From: an uncultured Bacillota bacterium | GTDB lineage: Bacteria > Bacillota > Clostridia > Peptostreptococcales > Anaerovoracaceae | Direction of reading: 5' to 3' | DNA: 55,505 nucleotides | NCBI GenBank assembly: GCA_949287095.1 | Contig: CASEFA010000016.1 | Location: 1-55,505, forward strand | Made by a program: the position numbers and the translations under genes | The notes under the pieces: generated by a model | Told to the model about the DNA's origin: nothing | Database searches by the model: none | The model's input: only the letters and a program-made list of their open reading frames with translations | In this document: positions 1-6,987 of the stretch, piece after piece | Layout of the letters: the number at the start of each line of letters is the position of its first letter | How positions within the stretch are numbered: the stretch's first letter is position 1

Positions 1-301
1 AGGGCTGTGGCTGGACGGGAGTATCATTATCCTCTATGGTGGTCATCGCGCAGGACAGGAGCTGCCTGTCGTTTATTGCCGAATATTTATCGCTTACAAG
101 TTCTTGTAATAGGCGTATCCGCAAATGGCGCTTATACTCATCGTATTACCATAGATAATGTATCTGATGGACTGAGTATTCTGTTATGAAGGTTCATCGG
201 AGGTTTATATTTAGTCTGCTTCTTATAAGTTTTTATCGTTCCTCCTACATGGTAGGCACACGTAAACCCAAAAATATACGCCTATATTTATTTCTATATT
301 T

Positions 302-391
302 TCTCTGCACTCTCTAACGGAGAATTAAATCTTGATAAGATCTCCATTTATGAATACAATATTGATATACCGGTTAAATTTAGTGCAGAGA
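302..391 (+). repeat. 10-bp inverted repeat bracketing a promoter
   Basis: TCTCTGCACT at 302-311 is repeated as its exact reverse complement AGTGCAGAGA at 382-391. The right arm overlaps the ribosome binding site of the AlbA_2 gene. Between the arms lie a nested dyad (GGAGA at 319-323 with TCTCC at 341-345, and ATCTT/AAGAT inside it) and a promoter-like element. Because the left arm lies upstream of the -35, a paired DNA operator fits better than an RNA hairpin from this promoter. The role is inference. Confidence 0.5.
332..360 (+). promoter_or_regulatory. Putative sigma-A promoter of the AlbA_2 gene
   Basis: TTGATA at 332-337 and TACAAT at 355-360 are separated by 17 bp and point at the start codon at 402. 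The predicted leader is about 35 nt and includes the AGAGAGG ribosome binding site. Confidence 0.5.
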
Positions 392-401
392 GGTACTCAA
401 C

Positions 402-1817
402 ATGCCTGAAAATCAAAATATAGAATGGAAATCAAAATGGAGAGATGACTATCTGGAGTGGATCTGCGGTTTTGCCAATGCACAAGGCGGAACGATCTAT
501 ATTGGAATCGATGATAACGGTCATGTTACAGGTCTTACCAACACCAAAAAACTTCTCGAAGACATCCCAAACAAGGTTCGGAATGCAATGGGTATTGTTG
601 TGGATGTTGATCTGTTATCAGAAGATGGAAATGAATATATCAAGATTACAATTCCCCCTTACCCGGTGGCTGTTTCCTGTAAAGGAGTTTATTACTATCG
701 CAGCGGCAGCACCCTACAGACCCTGTCCGGCCCCGAGCTCGAACGCTTTATTCTCCAAAAGCGAGGTGCAACATGGGATAATATGCCGCTTACTGCTTTT
801 ACCATTGACGACATTGACAGCAAACTTGTTGAACGATTTAAAGAACTCGCGATCAAAAAAGGGCGGATTGATAAAAGTGTTCTTGATGAGCCTACCGATG
901 TTTTAATGAAAAAACTCCACCTTACCAATGGTGGATACTATACAAACGCCGCCATGCTGCTGTTCTGTAGCAATCCGGACAAGTGGCAGTTAGGTGCTTA
1001 TACAAAAATCGGTTTTTTTGAAACCGACGCTGATCTGCTTTATCAGGATGAAATACATGGTTCTCTGATTGAACAGATCGATCAGATCATGGAAGTTCTC
1101 CGTCTCAAATACATGAAGGCTAAAATCACTTATGACGGTATGCAGAGGATTGAACGCTATTTTGTTCCTGATGAGGCATTAAGAGAAGCTTTACTGAATG
1201 CTCTATGTCATAAACAATATGAAAGCGGTATTCCGATTCAGATTAGTGTGTATGAAGACAAGCTCTATATTGCCAACTGCGGCAGACTGCCTGAAAACTG
1301 GACAATCGAAAATTTGATGACCAAACATGCTTCAAAGCCATATAATCCCGGAATTGCCAATGTATATTATCTCGCCGGCTTTATTGAAAACTGGGGTCGC
1401 GGTGTTGAAAAAATATGCAGTGCCTGCAAATCTTATGGCGCACCGCTTCCGGAATATACGGTAAATCCCGGCGATATTATGATCAAATTCACTGCTTCTG
1501 AAGACATGCTGATATCTACCTATCTAAAGAGGGTGACTGAGAAGGTGACTGAGAAGGTGACTGAGAAGGTGACTGAGAAGGTGACTGAGAAGGTGACTGA
1601 GAAGGTGACTGAGAAGGTGACTGAGAAAGAGCAGGAAATTTTATCACTTCTTATCGAAGATCCCGCCTACACCTACTCTGTCTTATCAGATAAGCTTGGT
1701 ATCAGTCGAAAAACAGTATCGCTACGAATTCAATCTTTAAAAAGCAAAGGCATCATTAAACGAATTGGCTCCGATACAAAGGGGTACTGGGATATCAACA
1801 ACGACTTACTAAAATAG
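402..1817 (+). CDS. AlbA_2 domain ATP-binding regulator with VTEK repeat linker
   Basis: This 471-residue protein is a member of the AlbA_2 / RecG-like 'putative DNA-binding' family (related to Schlafen). Residues about 5-125 form the AlbA_2 domain with the typical N-terminus IEWK and the motif FANAQGGTIYIGIDDNG. The middle (about 245-360) is the GHKL-like ATPase part, with REALLNALCHK and the glycine motif ENWGRGVEKI. Residues 378-409 are eight consecutive VTEK units. A C-terminal winged helix-turn-helix (about 411-471, LGISRKTVSLRIQSLKSKG) should bind DNA. The start is the ATG at 402, preceded by AGAGAGG; homologues begin the same way. Family members act as transcriptional regulators or in defence; the target here is unknown. 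It stands alone with its own promoter and terminator. Confidence 0.85.
   Translation: MPENQNIEWKSKWRDDYLEWICGFANAQGGTIYIGIDDNGHVTGLTNTKKLLEDIPNKVRNAMGIVVDVDLLSEDGNEYIKITIPPYPVAVSCKGVYYYRSGSTLQTLSGPELERFILQKRGATWDNMPLTAFTIDDIDSKLVERFKELAIKKGRIDKSVLDEPTDVLMKKLHLTNGGYYTNAAMLLFCSNPDKWQLGAYTKIGFFETDADLLYQDEIHGSLIEQIDQIMEVLRLKYMKAKITYDGMQRIERYFVPDEALREALLNALCHKQYESGIPIQISVYEDKLYIANCGRLPENWTIENLMTKHASKPYNPGIANVYYLAGFIENWGRGVEKICSACKSYGAPLPEYTVNPGDIMIKFTASEDMLISTYLKRVTEKVTEKVTEKVTEKVTEKVTEKVTEKVTEKEQEILSLLIEDPAYTYSVLSDKLGISRKTVSLRIQSLKSKGIIKRIGSDTKGYWDINNDLLK
1533..1628 (+). repeat. Eight tandem 12-bp repeats (VTEK linker)
   Basis: Eight head-to-tail copies of GTGACTGAGAAG, all identical except the final base of the last copy (A instead of G). 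The unit is a multiple of three, so copy-number change keeps the frame and alters only the length of a charged linker between the ATPase part and the C-terminal winged helix. Confidence 0.95.
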
Positions 1818-1823
1818 TCTTCA

Positions 1824-1851
1824 AGGGGCGGCAATCTGTCGCCCCTCTTTT
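1824..1851 (+). terminator. Rho-independent terminator after the AlbA_2 gene
   Basis: A perfect 7-bp stem AGGGGCG / CGCCCCT (1824-1830 with 1840-1846) with a 9-nt loop is followed by CTTTTG, a few bases after the stop codon. Confidence 0.75.
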
Positions 1852-1859
1852 GCTACTGT

Positions 1860-2330
1860 TTATTTCAGCTTCTTTTTTATCACTCTAATACGCCTCGAAA
1901 CACTTGGCTGAGTGAGATTCATCTTTTCTGCAATCTCTGTCTGTGATTTTTCTTCAAAAACATACATCGTCAGTATTTCTATTTCTGAGATGTTAAGGTC
2001 TTTTATTTTCTTTACCAGATCCGTATTTTCAATTTCCTCGATCCATCCATATCTGCTGTCCTGAAAATATCGTTCTACATATGAAAACTTCTCTATAAAC
2101 TTTAGCATCAAAGAATTTTGCTCCTGGCTTTTCCCTTCATTACATGGATAGCTGATTTCCAGATACTGATTATGTCTGCAGAAAACCCGTTCTTTCTTAA
2201 AAAGCTCCCAATCAAAGCGTTTCATTTCTTCAATCGAGCTCTTATCCATTCCAGCTATTTCATATTCTTTCTCCAACACTTCCCATTTTCTAATATATTT
2301 TTCCTTCTCAGTATTATAATTAAATTTCAT
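1860..2330 (-). CDS. Sigma-70 region 4-like HTH protein
   Basis: A 156-residue protein. Its last ~45 residues form a sigma region 4 / LuxR-like helix-turn-helix (ISEIEILTMYVFEEKSQTEI, then MNLTQPSVSRRIRVIKKKLK); the first ~100 residues are charged, helical and not recognised, with no region 2 visible. It is therefore more likely a sigma-like accessory regulator of the type found on phages and integrative elements than a full sigma factor. The start is the ATG at 2328-2330, with a perfect GGAGGT (2337-2342) seven bases upstream; a longer reading would begin at a TTG lying upstream of that site. It converges with the AlbA_2 gene. Partner and targets are unknown. Confidence 0.6.
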   Translation of the reverse strand: MKFNYNTEKEKYIRKWEVLEKEYEIAGMDKSSIEEMKRFDWELFKKERVFCRHNQYLEISYPCNEGKSQEQNSLMLKFIEKFSYVERYFQDSRYGWIEEIENTDLVKKIKDLNISEIEILTMYVFEEKSQTEIAEKMNLTQPSVSRRIRVIKKKLK

Positions 2331-2640
2331 TTCCTGACCTCCGAATTCCAAACTGTTACAACTTGTTTGAAATCGGAGATCACGGATATTTCGCCATGTC
2401 AGGCTGCCATTTCCTGTTCACTGCCGCTCCTTTCCGAGCTGCAAACATAAGCAACCTGTCTCAATTTCAGACAACAAAAAAGCCTCGCAAAACATGTCCT
2501 AAACAGGATTTCTTATGTTTTGCAAGGCTCTTGATGATTCTCAAGTCAAATTCAGACCTTTGACAAACTCTTGGACTGTGATGTCCACTCTAAGGGTTTT
2601 TCCCAGTTTGCAGATTCTTCGCCGTCCTCAATATTCAATT
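2331..2640. other. Intergenic 310 bp between two minus-strand units
   Basis: This stretch holds the ribosome binding site and presumed promoter region of the sigma-like gene and, at 2472-2529, the terminator of the LexA operon. Short minus-strand frames here (for example 22 codons with an AAAGGAG site) have no recognisable product. The remainder, about 2530-2640, shows nothing further. Confidence 0.4.
2472..2529 (-). terminator. Terminator of the lexA operon
   Basis: Read on the minus strand, ATGTTTTGC and its partner form a 15-bp stem with one mismatch (2481-2495 with 2515-2529, loop about 19 nt), followed by TTTTTTGTTG. It lies about 110 bp after the last gene of the LexA operon and before the sigma-like gene. 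Confidence 0.75.
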
Positions 2641-2829
2641 TTATTTTTCTCTCGCGCTATACTTGAAGTCTGATTCTCTGACGCTCAGCGTACAGTCCAC
2701 ATGCTGCACCGTAAGACGGCTGCCGCATTTGGGACATTGTACATCTATTACGCAGCCGCTTTGCGACTGGCTTCTGAACAGAAGCTTTCCGCATACCGGA
2801 CATGAGATAAAATATTGCCCTTTTGACAT
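2641..2829 (-). CDS. Com-like four-cysteine zinc-finger protein
   Basis: A 62-residue protein with two CxxC knuckles, CPVCGKLLFR and CPKCGSRLTV, spaced about 20 residues apart. This is the layout of the phage Mu Com family of small zinc-binding regulators (nucleic-acid binding; Com activates translation of mom). The start is the ATG at 2827-2829, preceded by GGGAGGTGA at good spacing; an upstream TTG overlaps that site and was not used. It is the last gene of the operon behind the LexA-type repressor and an unknown gene. Zinc binding is well supported; an RNA-binding role is inference from the family. Confidence 0.6.
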   Translation of the reverse strand: MSKGQYFISCPVCGKLLFRSQSQSGCVIDVQCPKCGSRLTVQHVDCTLSVRESDFKYSAREK

Positions 2830-2860
2830 TTTGTCACCTCCCAAAGATAATCAACATATC

Positions 2861-3127
2861 TTACAGGGGAAGCCTCATCATCCCATCTTCATTTCCGTCG
2901 CCGTCATAGACCATTACCCCTAAATGGTCGTCTTCGCACGCCAGCTCCATACACGTTCCTTTTTTTACATTTAGGTGGACGCGAAATTCAGCGCGGTTTC
3001 CAACAAGTTCGTATATGAAATAGCTTTCCCCACTGTCACTTGCCTTCAGGCCATATTGCCTGCCATTGCATGTTACCACGGAATCGAAAATCGTTTCCGT
3101 TTTCTCTTTATGACTTCCGCTGTTCAT
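2861..3127 (-). CDS. Hypothetical 88-residue protein in the lexA operon
   Basis: I do not recognise this protein. It is soluble, acidic, and appears beta-rich (for example AEFRVHLNVKKGTCMELAC and LGVMVYDGDGNEDG), with no signal peptide or membrane segment. The start is the ATG at 3125-3127 with GAGAGGTG just upstream; a GTG three codons earlier lies inside that site. It sits 29 bp after the LexA-type gene and 31 bp before the Com-like gene, so it is probably SOS- or damage-controlled along with them. Confidence 0.55.
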   Translation of the reverse strand: MNSGSHKEKTETIFDSVVTCNGRQYGLKASDSGESYFIYELVGNRAEFRVHLNVKKGTCMELACEDDHLGVMVYDGDGNEDGMMRLPL

Positions 3128-3156
3128 TTCAATCACCTCTCAATGTTCTGCTTGGC

Positions 3157-3759
3157 CTACTTAAGGTCCTTAATTACTTTTACCGCCACGCCCTGAATTG
3201 CGCAGTGATCGACATAAATATCGTCCATCTCTTGATTTTCCGGGTGAAGGACAATTCTCCGATGAGCATCATCTCGGTAATATCGTTTCAGCGTTGCTTC
3301 ATCGCCAACAAGGGCAACGACAATGTCGCCCTGATTGGCTACAGGCGTTTTGCGAATCACCACCAGATCTCCGGGAGTTATTCCAGCGTCGCTCATGGAC
3401 TCGCCTCTGGCTCGCAGAATATAGAATTCGCCTTGTCCAAACATACTCTCAGGGAGGGAAACATACTCTTCGATATTTTCTTCCGCAAAGTTGGGAAGCC
3501 CGCACGCAATATCTCCGAGTACAGCGGCCCTAATTATACCAGGACGAGAACGCTCTATAACGCTTGTGCGAATGTTCTTGCCATCGTAGGAAATCATTCC
3601 TCTGCAATCCATTTCCACCAGATAACTGTAAGCGGTTGTTCTGCCGATTTGCAGCGCCGTGGAAATCTTTGATGTGGTAGGAGACTGTCCGTGATCCAGA
3701 TAGTACCTTTCTGCATATTCTTTAATTTTTTCCATCAGTTCGATACTTTTTGTCCTCAT
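3157..3759 (-). CDS. lexA: LexA-type autocleaving repressor
   Basis: A 200-residue LexA-family repressor. The N-terminal winged HTH (about 1-70, recognition region IGRTTAYSYLVEM) is followed by an S24 autoproteolytic domain. Catalytic Ser121 (RGESMSDAG) and Lys158 (EATLKRYY) are present. The scissile site VLGDIACGLP is Cys86-Gly87, as in UmuD, rather than the Ala-Gly usual in LexA. The start is the ATG at 3757-3759 with GGAGG upstream; a longer reading would run through the operator. It leads a three-gene operon. It may be the main SOS repressor or a second, element-borne copy; the HTH differs from the usual clostridial LexA and the operator spacing is unusual. Confidence 0.8.
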   Translation of the reverse strand: MRTKSIELMEKIKEYAERYYLDHGQSPTTSKISTALQIGRTTAYSYLVEMDCRGMISYDGKNIRTSVIERSRPGIIRAAVLGDIACGLPNFAEENIEEYVSLPESMFGQGEFYILRARGESMSDAGITPGDLVVIRKTPVANQGDIVVALVGDEATLKRYYRDDAHRRIVLHPENQEMDDIYVDHCAIQGVAVKVIKDLK

Positions 3760-3773
3760 GGTTGCCTCCGTTT

Positions 3774-3800
3774 CTATCGTGAACATTTTGTTCTCGATAG
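3774..3800 (-). promoter_or_regulatory. 27-bp dyad, probable LexA autoregulatory operator
   Basis: Outer arms CTATCG / CGATAG and inner arms GAAC / GTTC share one centre. The inner half-sites are 5 bp apart, whereas the common Gram-positive LexA box is GAAC-N4-GTTC. The dyad lies between the -10 element and the ribosome binding site of lexA, so binding there would block its own transcription. Confidence 0.65.
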
Positions 3801-3804
3801 CTTT

Positions 3805-3832
3805 ATTATATACCTGCGTCGGTGAAACGCAA
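3805..3832 (-). promoter_or_regulatory. Promoter of the lexA operon
   Basis: On the minus strand TTGCGT (3827-3832) and TATAAT (3805-3810) are separated by 16 bp, directly upstream of the dyad operator. Confidence 0.65.
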
Positions 3833-3850
3833 GAGTGTTTTTGCGACAAA

Positions 3851-3879
3851 GAAAAAGATGGGGAAATTGCTCCCCATCT
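3851..3879 (-). terminator. Terminator after the BtrH-like gene
   Basis: AGATGGGG (3856-3863) pairs with CCCCATCT (3872-3879). On the minus strand the hairpin is followed by TTTTTC. It lies about 90 bp beyond the stop of the BtrH-like gene and just upstream of the lexA promoter, isolating the two units. Confidence 0.7.
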
Positions 3880-3965
3880 GTCAGGGTTTCTTTTTTCTGT
3901 AATACTTCTTTTTTAGTTTCTAGGCAATTGTCACCTATATTGGTACATTCTGATTCTCGTGTATA

Positions 3966-5060
3966 TTAGAAAATATCCTCATTCTGCTCCTTCATAGCTA
4001 TCAGTAATTCATTTATAAAATCTTTCTCCTGCTCTTTCAAAAACATCAGCTTGTCACAAATCCTTTTTTTACTCGCTTCATTTAGGCTAACAGCAAGCTT
4101 ATATTTTATAAATAGATTTCTTATAACTTCTGCTTCTTTATATAATTTCTCACCTTTTTCATATAAACCGCCCTCCCGTTTTATGTATCCATTTTCTTCA
4201 AGAAACCGAATTCTTTTGCACATTAGAGATTCAAATTCAAGAATCAGATGTAGCGCCTTAACTTCCAAACCGCCTTTTAGCAGATCTTCACACATCGCAT
4301 CATAAACGCGATTCCCATATACATAGTCGAACCCTCCTTCAACGTGATCGAATTCGAGATCTTCCATATCATTCGAGTCAAAGTTGAAATAATGGGATGC
4401 GTTTATATCTACACCATTAACATAGTCATTCAATTTGATATATAATTCCTTTAAATTAAATATGAATTTGTAATTACTTTTTTTCCTAAATGCTCTACTC
4501 CATAAGTCATAATAAAACCCCTCTTTATTTTCTGGATATGGATATGACATCCTAAATTCTTCAATAGTGCATGTACCAGTGCTAAAACTTTTTCCATCGA
4601 AAAAATCCGCAAGATATATTATACCATCTTCTTCATCGTACCCGTATACCATTGCATTGTGCCACCAATCTTTCTCTTGATTATAAAGCGGTATATATCG
4701 TGTATTCAAATAAAGGTAAATATAAAACCCCATGTCAATTAACTTTTTAACCATCTCAAAGCAATTATCAAAAAGCTGGTTGACAAATTCTTGAATAAAT
4801 CGATTCTCTGTAATATAATAGCAGTTGTACCACATATCATTTCGGAAAAAGTCATCATAGTGAGTATGTGTATTATACCTCATGTTCACAAAGTTGTTCA
4901 TGATCCATGCATATTCATCTGGTTCATTCCCTATAATCGAAAGTAAATACGCATTAGCCGGATTATGTTGTATAACAGGCTTATGCAAGGTCCATTGTAA
5001 GAAGTTAGCGGTATTTTCATCATTGATGCTTGTAAATTTATATTTTGGATAGATTGCCAA
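3966..5060 (-). CDS. Possible BtrH/papain-like protein, unknown function
   Basis: The frame gives 364 residues beginning at a TTG. The first ~180 residues, with IYLYLNTRYIPLYN then WWHNAMVYGYDEEDGIIYLA, have the look of the BtrH N-terminal / C39-like papain fold seen in peptide and polyketide clusters (a conserved His before a hydrophobic strand and an acidic turn). The C-terminal ~180 residues are helical and unrecognised. A stop codon lies just upstream in this frame, no Met occurs before about residue 54, and I see no ribosome binding site, so translation may depend on the overlapping upstream gene or the locus may be a fused remnant. It is the last gene of the ABC/PP-loop cassette. The family call is tentative. 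Confidence 0.4.
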   Translation of the reverse strand: MAIYPKYKFTSINDENTANFLQWTLHKPVIQHNPANAYLLSIIGNEPDEYAWIMNNFVNMRYNTHTHYDDFFRNDMWYNCYYITENRFIQEFVNQLFDNCFEMVKKLIDMGFYIYLYLNTRYIPLYNQEKDWWHNAMVYGYDEEDGIIYLADFFDGKSFSTGTCTIEEFRMSYPYPENKEGFYYDLWSRAFRKKSNYKFIFNLKELYIKLNDYVNGVDINASHYFNFDSNDMEDLEFDHVEGGFDYVYGNRVYDAMCEDLLKGGLEVKALHLILEFESLMCKRIRFLEENGYIKREGGLYEKGEKLYKEAEVIRNLFIKYKLAVSLNEASKKRICDKLMFLKEQEKDFINELLIAMKEQNEDIF

Positions 5061-5254
5061 TGAAAAATGTACTCATTCATAGTATCTTCCATACTACTAC
5101 AATATAGTAAACCCACCGGTACTCCGCCTTGTTCACAAGCCTTTGATAGTGCAAGTATACTATCTTTTCCACCACTAAACATGCAAAGAAAATTTTCACC
5201 TTTTGGTACTTTTTTAGCAATTAACTTTTCAAATCCCCATTTACTCTCCATCAT
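4931..5254 (-). pseudogene. Truncated PP-loop ATP pyrophosphatase (Dph6-like)
   Basis: The 107-residue product carries a clear PP-loop, MFSGGKDSILALSKA, at about residue 25-40. It then has the family continuation GGVPVGLLYC, an EYIFHW segment and a KIPL turn as in diphthine-ammonia ligase-like (Dph6 / MJ0570) adenine-nucleotide alpha hydrolases, which run to about 220 residues. The remainder is missing: after IPLTSY the frame degenerates and stops. The start chosen is the second in-frame Met (5254), with GGAG six bases upstream. The last ~130 bp overlap the next gene in another frame. It follows the second ABC gene by about 70 bp. Probably inactive, since the C-terminal half of the fold is absent. 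Confidence 0.55.
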
Positions 5255-5322
5255 ACATATCTCCGTCATATTTATAGATTTGATATATATTAGGCATATC
5301 TACGTGCCTAAATGTCATAGAT

Positions 5323-6987
5323 TTACATCCAGTATAAATCCGCCTGTGCGTAATACATATTGCTATATTCCTCACATCGCTTCAGAAGCTCCTGATGAGT
5401 TCCGCTGTCAATGATGCTGCCTTTGCTCATTACAATAATCCTGTCCGCAATCTGGGCGCTTCCGATTCGATGCGTTACCAGAACAGCAGTATTATCTTTG
5501 ACTATATCCTTAAACTGCTCGTAGATTGCACTCTCTTCCAACGGATCAATCGCCGCTGTAGGTTCATCGAGTACCATCAAATTACCTAATTTCGTATTGA
5601 TGTCAGCAACCACACCGGTTTTTTCACAAATTCGTCTTATACGTTCTTCATCGACGCTTTTCATTACATCGCTTATGGCAATATTCTCCTTCAGCGGCAT
5701 TTCGTACTTTTTAAAATCCTGAAAAACAGCTGATGTCTGCATCTCTCCGGGCATATGTATTTTACCTTCTGACGGTTCATACAAACCCAGCAGTATTTTT
5801 ATCAGCGTTGTTTTTCCGGAGCCGTTCTCTCCCACCAGGGCAATTTTCTCTCCGTGCATGATTTCCAGGTTGATTCCTTTTAAGGCATATTCTTTAGAGT
5901 GCGGATATTTAAAGCTTACGTTTTCCAGACGTATTATACCGCGCTCATGCTTATCAGATTCTGATTCTTCTCTATCGTCCGCACCTGATGATTCGGGTAA
6001 CTCCATAAAATCCATCAAATTCTTAATAGCTCCAACAGAACCTATGTTTTCTCCGATGTCATCTCCAACCAGCTCTTTCATCTCGTCAAACAATAATCCG
6101 ATTCCGTTTAGCGCAGCGGCAAACGCTCCGACTGTAATGGCACCGATAACCACATTATCAATTAACAAATACAGCACTACTCCATAGCCCAAAACCGTAA
6201 TCAGTTTTGCAGCGAGATCAATTCTCAAGGTTTTCGTCTGAAATTTAATCTCAAGATGGTTGACTACATACATTGATTCCTCAAAGAGATTTTTGAAGAA
6301 TGGAATTGCGCCCAAAAGTCTTGTTTCCTTAAAATATTCCCTGTTTGTAATGCACCGGTAATAATAATCCATCTCACGCTTTGGCTCTGCAACTCTGTCC
6401 ACCAGATTGGATTTTGCTCTGATTTTATATATGTAGCTGATGCAAATGGGAAGAAATATAATCAGTACCGCCCATACCAGCTGCGGGTTAAGCATGTGCA
6501 GATAATTACCCAAAATGATATATAGAGGCAGGTGACACGTCAGAGGCGTGAAGCAGATAAACAGAAGAAATATCGACTCGTCCCGGCCCCGCATAGCCAT
6601 CTGCAATTGATTCAGCATCGTTTCGCTTTCATAGGATATCACCTTTAATCTGTCCACTTTTTTGTGCAAATCGTAGGTTAAATCGCGTTTTATAATATCA
6701 AACATCACATTCATAGTATAGACGCTTAACCCGTTAAGTATCTGATTTACAATTGTCAGACACCCAAAACCCACTGCAATGCTGATAACATCTCCTTTAT
6801 CTATCACTCCGTTAATCGCCTGAAGCACACCGTCATACAGACCCTGAGAACAATATATCAGCAGTCCCATACACACGCTGTTTGCTATGCCGAGCAATCC
6901 ACTTAGAACAAACAGCCACGGACAGGATTTAACCATGCGTGGAAAAATAAGTCTAATAACATTCAGAATATCTTTTCGTTCCCTCAT
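5323..6987 (-). CDS. ABC exporter half-transporter lacking the signature motif
   Basis: A 554-residue fused permease-ATPase. The N-terminal ~300 residues hold about five to six membrane segments (ABC exporter type 1-like). The nucleotide-binding domain has Walker A GENGSGKTT (386-394), Q-loop FQDF (Q423), Walker B LMVLDEP and H-loop THRIGS. The ABC signature (LSGGQ) and the helix after it are missing: the sequence runs from INTKLG directly to NLMVLDEP. Compared with the neighbouring 605-residue paralogue, about 34 residues are gone around base 5583, in frame. The start is the ATG at 6987 with AGAAGGT upstream; it overlaps the preceding gene by 35 bp, so the two are translationally coupled and probably form a heterodimer. 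Some heterodimeric exporters tolerate one degenerate site, but loss of the whole motif is severe. Confidence 0.8.
   Translation of the reverse strand: MRERKDILNVIRLIFPRMVKSCPWLFVLSGLLGIANSVCMGLLIYCSQGLYDGVLQAINGVIDKGDVISIAVGFGCLTIVNQILNGLSVYTMNVMFDIIKRDLTYDLHKKVDRLKVISYESETMLNQLQMAMRGRDESIFLLFICFTPLTCHLPLYIILGNYLHMLNPQLVWAVLIIFLPICISYIYKIRAKSNLVDRVAEPKREMDYYYRCITNREYFKETRLLGAIPFFKNLFEESMYVVNHLEIKFQTKTLRIDLAAKLITVLGYGVVLYLLIDNVVIGAITVGAFAAALNGIGLLFDEMKELVGDDIGENIGSVGAIKNLMDFMELPESSGADDREESESDKHERGIIRLENVSFKYPHSKEYALKGINLEIMHGEKIALVGENGSGKTTLIKILLGLYEPSEGKIHMPGEMQTSAVFQDFKKYEMPLKENIAISDVMKSVDEERIRRICEKTGVVADINTKLGNLMVLDEPTAAIDPLEESAIYEQFKDIVKDNTAVLVTHRIGSAQIADRIIVMSKGSIIDSGTHQELLKRCEEYSNMYYAQADLYWM

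Larger units (their letters stand above)
1..401. other. Window-edge stretch, no confident gene
   Basis: The plus frame starting at base 2 stays open to a stop at 107-109 and could be the last 35 residues of a gene cut by the window edge (it contains ILYGGHRAGQELP), but I do not recognise it. A second frame is open from base 1 to 189 with unconvincing composition (two adjacent Trp, Arg-rich). From 190 to 301 I see nothing. From 302 on the sequence holds the promoter and inverted repeat of the next gene, listed separately. Confidence 0.3.

Noticed and set aside
7-189. 60-codon plus-strand frame at the window edge
   Set aside because: No ribosome binding site and implausible composition; another frame gives a better gene-end candidate, and neither is recognised.
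1533-1628. Tandem repeats as a CRISPR array
   Set aside because: The units are 12 bp, contiguous and without spacers, and lie inside a coding frame.
3040-3672. Plus-strand frame of 210 codons opposite lexA
   Set aside because: The minus strand encodes an intact LexA with catalytic Ser and Lys; the opposite frame is incidental.
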